Notes under the pieces: generated by a model
The model's database searches: none
The model's input: only the letters and a program-made list of their open reading frames with translations
What the model was told of the DNA's origin: nothing
Shown here: positions 57,985-64,000 of the stretch, piece after piece
Layout: each line of letters starts with the position of its first letter
How positions within the stretch are numbered: the first letter of the stretch is position 1
Source: Lachnospiraceae bacterium
GTDB taxonomy: Bacteria; Bacillota_A; Clostridia; Lachnospirales; Lachnospiraceae
Assembly (NCBI GenBank): GCA_016287765.1
Contig: JAEEWS010000002.1
Coordinates: 49,638 to 113,637 of the forward strand
Direction of reading: 5' to 3'
Length of the DNA: 64,000 nt
Program-made: the position numbers and the translations under genes

Positions 57985-60351
57985 TTATTTAAATGTTACT
58001 ATCGTAACACCCATGTCTCCTTCGCCGAAGCCTCCGAGTCTGAACTCCTTGGCATACTTGTACTTCTTTAAGTACTTGTGTACCGCCTCTCTCAAAGCTC
58101 CGGTTCCTCTTCCGTGAACTATGGTGCACTTTTCCAGATGTGCCAGATAAGCATCGTCAAGATACTTTTCCAGCACAGGCATAGCTTCATCCACTCTCAT
58201 CCCGATAAGGTTGACCTCGGGATGGATAGTCATGGACTTTGTGATGCCCGATCTTGCACTGTTCTTTTTATTTACAGGTTCCTTCGCCGCACGGGAAAGC
58301 CACTGTACATCCTTTTTGTTTAGTTTTGTCTGCATCATACCGGCTCTGACAGTCATCATCCCCTTTGCATCGGGGAGAGTGACCACGGTACCGTCCAGGT
58401 TGAGACTTAAGATCTTTACATTGTCTCCTACCGCAAACTCCACATTTTCGTTACTGTCGGCCTTTTTCTTGGGCTTAACCGCAAGAGCCGCAGAGCTTGA
58501 TCCCATCTTGTCTCTTAAAGCCGTTCTTTCTCTCTCCATGTCTGCCATGGAAAAATCCGCTCCCAGCTTATTAAGACGCTTTATCGCCTCGTCTGCATAT
58601 TCTTTCGCTTCGGATATGACTTCTCTGGCCTCTTCGTGAGCTTCCCTTAAGACTTTGTCTCTGGCAGCTTCCAGCTTCTCATTCTTTTCTTCGTATCTCT
58701 TTTTAAGCGCTTCCGCATCTTCTAAAGCCTTTTGAGTCCGTTCCTCATCCTGCTCCATCTTCATGCGTCTGGTATCCAGGTCACTGATAACGTCTTCAAA
58801 ACTCTTGTCCTTGGTGCCTATAAAACTGCCGGCCATATCTATGATCTCATCGGACAGCCCCAGTTTTCTGGAGATCTCGAAAGCGTTTGATTTACCGGGG
58901 ATACCGATCAAGAGCCTATAAGTGGGCCTTAAGGTCGCCACGTCAAATTCACAGCAGGCATTTGATACCCCGGGAGTCGTAAGAGCATATATCTTAAGCT
59001 CCGCATAGTGGGTGGTAGCCACTGTACGAATGTTTTTCCTGTGTAGCGTGGCAAGTACTGCCTGAGCCAGAGCTGCCCCTTCCGTGGGATCCGTTCCTGC
59101 TCCCAGCTCGTCAAAAAGGCACAGGGAATGCTTGTCTGCTTCCTTAAGGATCCTCACGATATTGGTCATATGAGATGAAAATGTAGACAGAGACTGCTCT
59201 ATGGACTGTTCGTCACCGATATCCGCAAACACATCATTAAAAACGCCCAGTTTACTTCCGTCCTGAGCAGGGATATGCAGTCCTGCCTGTCCCATGAGAG
59301 TAAAAAGTCCCACGGTCTTAAGAGTAACAGTCTTACCTCCGGTATTCGGTCCTGTGACTATCAGCATAGTGAAGTTTCCGCCCACATATACATCTATGGG
59401 GACCACCTTTTTTGCATCTATAAGAGGATGGCGTCCCTTTCTTATGGAGATATATCCGTTCCCGTTAAACTCGGGTTCCGTTGCCTTCATCTGCTTTGCA
59501 AGAGAACCCTTGGCAAAGATAAAATCCAGTTCTGTAAGGGTATCTATATTGTACTTAAGAGCTTCCGTGTACTGTCCTGCGTAAGCCGAGAGTTCAGCCA
59601 GGATCTTTTCTATCTCCTTGGCTTCCTTAAGAGAAAGCTCCGTCAGGTCATTATTGAGTTTTACCACCACCGCGGGCTCGATGAAGATCGTGGATCCCTT
59701 AGCGGACTGGTCATGCACAAAGCCGTCGAACTGCTGCTTATATTCTGATTTAACAGGCAGGCAATAACGTCCGTTTCTCATGGTAACTATATTGTCCTGC
59801 AGTTTGTCTTTGTTGTCTGCGCTGTTTACTATCTTATTAAGCTGTTCGCGGATCCTGTCATTGATCACCGCCATCTGACGGCGGATCCTCTGTAATTCCG
59901 GACTTGCATCGTCCGCGATTTCCTCTTCGGAAATTATGCATCTTTTGATCTCATTGTTCAGAGGAGAAATGGGTTCAAGGAGGGAAAATTTCTCAGAAAG
60001 GGAATCCTGTACATCATCCTCGTCCCCGCTGTATCCATAGCTCTTAACTCTTAGGGTGGCCGTAAGCACGGAACTGATCTTTAACAGCTCTGATGCCAGA
60101 AGTGAGGACTGTACTTCAAGAAGTTTTATGTCCCCTCTGATATCCGGAACGCCGTTAAAATTCAGGCTTCCCTTTTTGTATATCCTGTTTAGGGCATCCT
60201 CCGTTTCCTTCTGGGCCGCTTTGATCTTTTCCGGATCCGTGTCGGGAAGCAGTTCAAGGGCTTTCTTCCTTCCGCCTTCCGAACCGCAGAGTCCGGAGAG
60301 CATTTCTATTATTTTGTTATATTCAAGTATCTTTATTGTTCTTTCGTTCAA
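57985..60351 (-). CDS. mutS2: Endonuclease MutS2 (recombination suppressor / ribosome rescue)
   Basis: 788 residues, full length. ATPase core: Walker A VTGPNTGGKTVTLKTVGL (~332), TFSSHMTNI, Walker B LCLFDELGAGTDPTEGAALA (~405), ATTHYAELK. Then a long coiled coil (~520-620) and C-terminal Smr domain with HGRGTGALREAVHKYLKK (~745) and GVTIVTF. Known in Firmicutes for ribosome collision/recombination roles. It begins 3 bp after trmL. Confidence 0.96.
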   Translation of the reverse strand: MNERTIKILEYNKIIEMLSGLCGSEGGRKKALELLPDTDPEKIKAAQKETEDALNRIYKKGSLNFNGVPDIRGDIKLLEVQSSLLASELLKISSVLTATLRVKSYGYSGDEDDVQDSLSEKFSLLEPISPLNNEIKRCIISEEEIADDASPELQRIRRQMAVINDRIREQLNKIVNSADNKDKLQDNIVTMRNGRYCLPVKSEYKQQFDGFVHDQSAKGSTIFIEPAVVVKLNNDLTELSLKEAKEIEKILAELSAYAGQYTEALKYNIDTLTELDFIFAKGSLAKQMKATEPEFNGNGYISIRKGRHPLIDAKKVVPIDVYVGGNFTMLIVTGPNTGGKTVTLKTVGLFTLMGQAGLHIPAQDGSKLGVFNDVFADIGDEQSIEQSLSTFSSHMTNIVRILKEADKHSLCLFDELGAGTDPTEGAALAQAVLATLHRKNIRTVATTHYAELKIYALTTPGVSNACCEFDVATLRPTYRLLIGIPGKSNAFEISRKLGLSDEIIDMAGSFIGTKDKSFEDVISDLDTRRMKMEQDEERTQKALEDAEALKKRYEEKNEKLEAARDKVLREAHEEAREVISEAKEYADEAIKRLNKLGADFSMADMERERTALRDKMGSSSAALAVKPKKKADSNENVEFAVGDNVKILSLNLDGTVVTLPDAKGMMTVRAGMMQTKLNKKDVQWLSRAAKEPVNKKNSARSGITKSMTIHPEVNLIGMRVDEAMPVLEKYLDDAYLAHLEKCTIVHGRGTGALREAVHKYLKKYKYAKEFRLGGFGEGDMGVTIVTFK

Positions 60352-60354
60352 AAC

Positions 60355-60861
60355 TCAATCCTTTTTTATATCACTCCACTTGTGTCTGTGAAGTTCTCCG
60401 CACATGTTCATGCCCTCAAAATCGTTCTGTCTCAGTGCTTCATAGAGGAGGACAGCAACGGAATTTGCCAGATTCAGAGAACGTATTTCCCCTATCATGG
60501 GTATCCTTACACAGGTATCGGGGGAGGACATGAGTATCTCTTCCGGTATTCCTGCGCTTTCCTTGCCGAACATGATAAAAGCATCCTTTTCATAGTGAGT
60601 GTCAGTATATAAGTGTTGGCCCTTTGTGGTCGCCATGTATACCTTGGGATTACCGTTCTTTTCGTTAAAGTCCTCCCAGCTGTCATACACATGGAGATCC
60701 AGGGATTTCCAATAATCCATGCCTGCGCGTCGCACAGCCTTGTCCGAAATGTCAAAACCCAGGGGGCGGATCAAATGTAACGCCGTTCCCGTAGCAACGC
60801 AGGTACGCCCGATATTTCCTGTATTTGCAGGTATCTCGGGCTCAAGCAAAACTATATTCAT
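60355..60861 (-). CDS. trmL: tRNA (cytidine/uridine-34 2'-O)-methyltransferase TrmL
   Basis: SPOUT methyltransferase modifying the wobble base. 168 residues. Motifs: VLLEPEIPANTGNIGRTCVA (4-23), MFGKESAGIPEEIL (~95) and RIPMIGEIRSLNLANSVAVL (~118-137, SAM knot). It overlaps the aminotransferase by 4 bp. Confidence 0.95.
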   Translation of the reverse strand: MNIVLLEPEIPANTGNIGRTCVATGTALHLIRPLGFDISDKAVRRAGMDYWKSLDLHVYDSWEDFNEKNGNPKVYMATTKGQHLYTDTHYEKDAFIMFGKESAGIPEEILMSSPDTCVRIPMIGEIRSLNLANSVAVLLYEALRQNDFEGMNMCGELHRHKWSDIKKD

Positions 60862-62024
60862 TTCTTTTCCAGTCCTTTTACAAAAATCTCAATCCTGTCA
60901 AGAGCCCTCTTAAGGTTCTCAAGAGAGTACGCATAGGAGATACGAAGGAAGCCTTCGCCGCAATCGCCGAAAGCATTTCCCGGTACACAAGCCACCCTCT
61001 GTTCCTTAAGAAGTCTTGTGGCAAACTCATCCGATGTAAGTCCGAACTGCTTTACGCAGGGAAATACATAGAAAGCGCCTTCAGGCTCAAAGGTGTGGAG
61101 TCCCATATCATTAAGTCTTGCAACCAGGTATCTTCTTCTTTCATCATAGGCCTCACGCATCCTGTCCACATCTTCATCCCCGTTTCTTAAGGCTTCGATG
61201 GCAGCACACTGGCTGGTGGTGGGAGCGCACATGATGGCAAACTGATGTATCTTCGTCATCTGCTTTATGATCTCTTCCGGTCCGCAGGCATAGCCCAGTC
61301 TCCATCCGGTCATGGCATAGGATTTGGAAAAACCGTTGATCACAATGGTCCTCTCCCTCATTCCCGGAAATTCTGCTATGGAAACATGGTTATGTCCGTA
61401 GGTGAGTTCGGAATAGATCTCATCGGAAATAACAAACAGATCCTTTTCCACAACCACCTTGGCAATATCCTCCAGGTCCTCACGGGTCATTATGCCGCCT
61501 GTGGGGTTATTGGGAAAAGGCATGATGAGTATCTTAGTTTTTGGTGTTATGGCATCCAGCAGTTCCTGTTTGGTAAGCTTAAACTTATTTTCTTCTTTAA
61601 GATTGATAGTAACCGGAACACCGTCTGCAAGCCTGATGCAGGGCACATAGGAAACATAGCTGGGTTCGGGCACCAGCACTTCGTCCCCTTCGTCTATCAT
61701 TGCACGAAGAGCACCGTCTATGGCTTCGCTGCCGCCTATGGTTACCAATGTTTCTTTTTTATAGTCATAATGCAGGTTATATCTTCTTGCAAGATAAGCC
61801 GTGATCTCCTGTCTAAGCTCTATAAGGCCGGCATTGGAGGTGTAAAAGGTCTTACCTCTCTCCAGTGCATATATGCCCTCTTCTCTAATGTGCCAGGGCG
61901 TTTCAAAATCGGGTTCGCCCACGCCCAATGAAATTGCATCCGGGATCTCGCTCACGATATCAAAGAACTTTCTGATACCCGAGGGCTTTATCCCGGTAAC
62001 CTTTTTATTTAACGGATCTCTCAT
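60858..62024 (-). CDS. Class I/II PLP-dependent aminotransferase
   Basis: 388 residues, fold type I. PLP-binding Lys in VINGFSKSYAMTGWRLGYAC (~230-249); GVGEPDFETPWHI (~34), MPFPNNPTGGIM (~165) and DEIYSELTYGH (~200). Resembles MalY/PatA-like aromatic or broad aminotransferases (the Lrp-type regulator upstream, 31 bp away, supports an amino-acid role). Substrate not certain. Confidence 0.93.
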   Translation of the reverse strand: MRDPLNKKVTGIKPSGIRKFFDIVSEIPDAISLGVGEPDFETPWHIREEGIYALERGKTFYTSNAGLIELRQEITAYLARRYNLHYDYKKETLVTIGGSEAIDGALRAMIDEGDEVLVPEPSYVSYVPCIRLADGVPVTINLKEENKFKLTKQELLDAITPKTKILIMPFPNNPTGGIMTREDLEDIAKVVVEKDLFVISDEIYSELTYGHNHVSIAEFPGMRERTIVINGFSKSYAMTGWRLGYACGPEEIIKQMTKIHQFAIMCAPTTSQCAAIEALRNGDEDVDRMREAYDERRRYLVARLNDMGLHTFEPEGAFYVFPCVKQFGLTSDEFATRLLKEQRVACVPGNAFGDCGEGFLRISYAYSLENLKRALDRIEIFVKGLEKK

Positions 62025-62055
62025 TTTTTATCCCCTTATTCTGATTTCACGCCCA

Positions 62056-62541
62056 TCAGGGTGTGATCAACATACGCTCGTCATCGTGAACCTCGCCCAC
62101 CAAAGGCATTCCGTTCTGCTTGTACTTTTTAAGAACGAAGTTGGTGGAAGTGCTGAGTATGGCTTCCAGAGGCGCCAGCTTGTCGGAAACAAAGGCCGCT
62201 ATCTCTCTCATGGACTTTCCCTCGATGATGATGGCCAGGTCATAGCCTCCCGAAACAAGATAAACCGCCGCCACTTCGTCAAAACGGTATATCCTTTCCG
62301 CGATCTTATCGAAACCGCGGCCTCTCTGAGGTGTTACCTTTACTTCGATTATGGCTGTTACCTTTTCTGTTTCCGTAGCATCCCAATTTATGAGCGTGGG
62401 ATATCCGCAGATTATATTTTCTTCTTCCATGGCTCTGATCTCTGCCTTAACCGCTTCTTCGGTTATGCCCAGCATAAGGCTCAGATCCTTTGTGGAAATC
62501 TTGGAATTCTTTTCAATTGCTCTTAAGATCTTGTCTCTCAT
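62056..62541 (-). CDS. Lrp/AsnC-family regulator
   Basis: 161 residues. N-terminal HTH ISTKDLSLMLGITEEAVKAE (~15-34) and C-terminal RAM (ligand-binding) domain VTAIIEVKVTPQRG, AAVYLVSGGYDLAIIIEGKS. First gene of the long operon with the aminotransferase and trmL-mutS2. May respond to an amino acid and control the operon. Confidence 0.93.
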   Translation of the reverse strand: MRDKILRAIEKNSKISTKDLSLMLGITEEAVKAEIRAMEEENIICGYPTLINWDATETEKVTAIIEVKVTPQRGRGFDKIAERIYRFDEVAAVYLVSGGYDLAIIIEGKSMREIAAFVSDKLAPLEAILSTSTNFVLKKYKQNGMPLVGEVHDDERMLITP

Positions 62542-62564
62542 AATATCTCTCCTTTTTCCCGAGA

Positions 62565-62589
62565 TGGTCGAGAAAGCATATGCCTTCTC
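62565..62589. other. Palindrome at the end of the PurM-like gene
   Basis: GAGAAAGCATATGCCTTCTC (62570-62589) is palindromic at 18 of 20 positions, and includes the last base of the PurM/HypE-like stop. The 20 bp starting at 62565 (TGGTCGAGAAAGCATATGCC) match 18041-18060 at 18 positions. Confidence 0.45.
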
Positions 62590-63542
62590 TACGGGATGTC
62601 ATAATATGGGTCAAAGCGGTTGGGTTCCAAAAATCTCTTTTCTTCGCCGTTTATTATCACCCTGTCCGCTGAATTATCTATAATGCCAATAACCTTGCCC
62701 AGCTCACGGTTTTCGGGGCTGTCCTCGACTATGGCCAGAAGCCCGCCGTCTCCCCTAAGCTGATAAGGAGAAACGTCCAGTATCTCACAGACTTCTATGG
62801 CCGACTGCCTGATCGGTATATCCTTAAGGTAAACGGAAGCTCCGGCTTTTTCTCTTTCCAAAAGCTCCCATAATGCGCCGAAAACGCCGCCTTCTGAAAT
62901 ATCATGCATGGCGACTGTGCCTCCGGTCTTTTCCGCCAGCCTTCGGGCCGCTTCAAAGGTACCTATATCGTTAAAGTCTCCTATGGCCTTATTAATATAA
63001 TCCGCCGTAAGCCTCTGTTTAAGCCGGTCAAAGCACTTATCCGCAAGCATGGCACTTCCGGCATTTCCCGCATTTCCTGCCATGATCAGTATCCGGTCCC
63101 TGTCTTTTCCGGGAGACTTTAGATCATTTTCCTTTTCTCCCGTAACTGTAACGCTCACTGAAGCTTCACCGCCCACAAGGGTATTTCCGGTCACCAACGT
63201 CGTTCCGGTCTTTTCACAGGCTCGGGCAGCCTCGTCCACGATCCTTTTCACAAAGGCTTCTCCCGCCGCATCGGTGGTAATGACGGATAAAGAAACAACC
63301 AGTGCTCTGCCTCCCGCAGCGGCCATGGAATTTACCGCTCTTACAACAGCCAGCTCGCCGTTTCCTTTATCCTCTCCCGTGATCGCGGCAGAAGACATAA
63401 GAAACCTTTGGCCCTTTGCTTCAAAGCCTCCGGCGTCGGTCCCTATCCCCGCTCCCGATCTTTTATTGTGATCCGAAAGCCTATTTAAAACGCTTCTCTT
63501 AAGCGCACTTTCGGACAATTTACCTTTGTTCACTCTTGACAA
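62589..63542 (-). CDS. PurM/HypE-like (AIR synthase-related) protein
   Basis: 317 residues of the ATP-binding AIR-synthase fold. Seen: N-terminal GTDAGGFEAKGQRFLMSSAA, RAVNSMAAAGGRALVVSLSV (~68-87), TLVTGNTLVGGEASVSVTV (~115), VAMHDISEGGVFGALWELLE (~210) and DVSPYQLRGDGGLLAIVED (~265), as in HypE/ThiL relatives. The usual HypE C-terminal PRIC Cys is missing, so hydrogenase maturation is unlikely; function unknown. 22 bp after a tiny membrane peptide gene. Confidence 0.8.
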   Translation of the reverse strand: MSRVNKGKLSESALKRSVLNRLSDHNKRSGAGIGTDAGGFEAKGQRFLMSSAAITGEDKGNGELAVVRAVNSMAAAGGRALVVSLSVITTDAAGEAFVKRIVDEAARACEKTGTTLVTGNTLVGGEASVSVTVTGEKENDLKSPGKDRDRILIMAGNAGNAGSAMLADKCFDRLKQRLTADYINKAIGDFNDIGTFEAARRLAEKTGGTVAMHDISEGGVFGALWELLEREKAGASVYLKDIPIRQSAIEVCEILDVSPYQLRGDGGLLAIVEDSPENRELGKVIGIIDNSADRVIINGEEKRFLEPNRFDPYYDIP

Positions 63543-63564
63543 ACTCCCTCGGTTTTCCTAAACT

Positions 63565-63657
63565 TTAAAGCAATGAAGCAAGCATCGGAACCAGCATGGC
63601 AAGTACAAGAATGGCTACCAATATTCCCGATAATAGTTTTCTGTTTTTCCTGTTCAT
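63565..63657 (-). CDS. 30-residue membrane peptide
   Basis: ATG 63657, ribosome site AAAGGA 7 bp upstream, stop TAA at 63565. It reads basic N-terminus (MNRKNRKLL) followed by one hydrophobic helix (GILVAILVLAMLVPMLASLL). Such Prli42-like stressosome-associated peptides are known in Firmicutes; similarity is in design only. Co-oriented with and just upstream of the PurM/HypE-like gene. Confidence 0.6.
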   Translation of the reverse strand: MNRKNRKLLSGILVAILVLAMLVPMLASLL

Positions 63658-63690
63658 TATAATTCCTTTCATACCGAAAAAGAGGCACAT

Positions 63691-64000
63691 ATGCAACCTA
63701 TAATACCTGTTTTCCTGGCTATAACGCTGATACTTATCTTTTTGGTGAATTATTACTCCTCCAGAAACAACCGTGATCGTAAAGCGAGAATGGATGCTTT
63801 CTGGGAAAGAGAATTAAAAGCAAACACTACTGCCAAAAAAGACATTTCAAATATTGATTTTATCACAATACCCGACTTTTTATCAAGTCCAACGGGCTCT
63901 GTTTCGGAAGAAATTCAAGATATTGAGAAAAGGATCGGAGAACTGAAGGAGAAAAAGATCGCAAACCTGTCCGGAAAGACCAACACCGACCTCAAACTTG
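63691..64000 (+). CDS. Hypothetical membrane-anchored protein (3' end beyond window)
   Basis: Open from ATG 63691 to the window end, 103 codons so far. AGAGG ribosome site. N-terminal helix IIPVFLAITLILIFLVNYY (4-22), then a basic stretch (SSRNNRDRKARMDAFWEREL), a predicted coil, and IEKRIGELKEKKIANL. A one-helix anchored helical protein; no family recognised from this part. Divergent from the 30-residue peptide gene. Confidence 0.65.
   Translation, partial: MQPIIPVFLAITLILIFLVNYYSSRNNRDRKARMDAFWERELKANTTAKKDISNIDFITIPDFLSSPTGSVSEEIQDIEKRIGELKEKKIANLSGKTNTDLKL

Noticed and set aside
1..64000. rRNA, tRNA, prophage, plasmid or complete insertion sequence genes
   Set aside because: None recognised: no transposase, integrase, capsid or tRNA-like cloverleaf was seen on either strand.

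Overview
The window looks like a chromosomal segment of an anaerobic, plant-fibre-degrading Firmicute, most probably a Lachnospiraceae member of the Butyrivibrio/Pseudobutyrivibrio kind. This is an inference from gene content and style: Gram-positive lipoproteins with long Thr/Pro linkers, a GH10 xylanase, a CE15-type glucuronoyl esterase, SGNH and carboxyl esterases, YesM/YesN two-component systems, TRAP transporters, MutS2, RlmD, YhaM and a T-box leader. No rRNA, tRNA, prophage, CRISPR array, plasmid origin or complete insertion sequence was recognised. Most genes lie on the minus strand in compact operons.

Layout. 1-2.5 kb: birA (cut by the window edge), a small acidic protein and glf. 2.5-8.2 kb: a hybrid sensor kinase, then a CE15 esterase and an SGNH esterase, both lipoproteins. 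8.3-11.5 kb: a TrpXYZ-type ABC transporter behind a T-box leader whose specifier reads as UGG (Trp). 11.5-17.8 kb: a teichoic-acid-like glycosyltransferase pair, a chemoreceptor, purC and an orphan PTS EIIC. 17.9-19.5 kb: an rsmJ gene and a hairpin array enclosed by a 46-bp inverted repeat. 19.6-25 kb: a probable operon GGDEF, S66 peptidase, thiN, FMN-binding protein, apbE, NusG-II protein, Gx transporter, i.e. a flavinylation module. 25-28.2 kb: an AraC regulator and a membrane-anchored type B carboxylesterase. 28.5-36.5 kb: a TRAP transporter (dctPQM) with two tandem leader hairpins, followed by a YesMN operon carrying its own DctP-like binding protein. 37-42.3 kb: GH10 xylanase, an ABC exporter and a membrane-anchored lipase. 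42.3-51.3 kb: small single-function genes (phosphatases, flavin reductase, acetyltransferase, XRE and TetR regulators, CAAX protease, a broken GNAT gene). 51.4-64 kb: a five-unit hairpin array, rlmD, yhaM, and a long operon Lrp - aminotransferase - trmL - mutS2 - response regulator - kinase - HtrA-like pseudoprotease, then a PurM/HypE-like protein.

The secreted hydrolases fit a xylan-degrading life: GH10 cuts the backbone, CE15 would split glucuronate esters, SGNH and type B esterases would remove acyl groups, and the TRAP system may import uronate-type acids. The least ordinary parts are repeats and RNA-level structures: a REP-like family with an invariant GGGGACGGGGTT core and co-varying arms (six units), two hairpin arrays with exact 73- and 62-bp periods lying just downstream of RNA methyltransferase genes, the tandem hairpins in the dctP leader, and two related plus-strand intergenic elements ending in terminators that look like a small RNA family. 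Protein oddities include an HtrA-like protein that has lost its catalytic histidine, a GH10 with altered subsite residues, and a lipase fused to an AIG1-like membrane domain. All assignments come from reading the sequence; no database search was possible.
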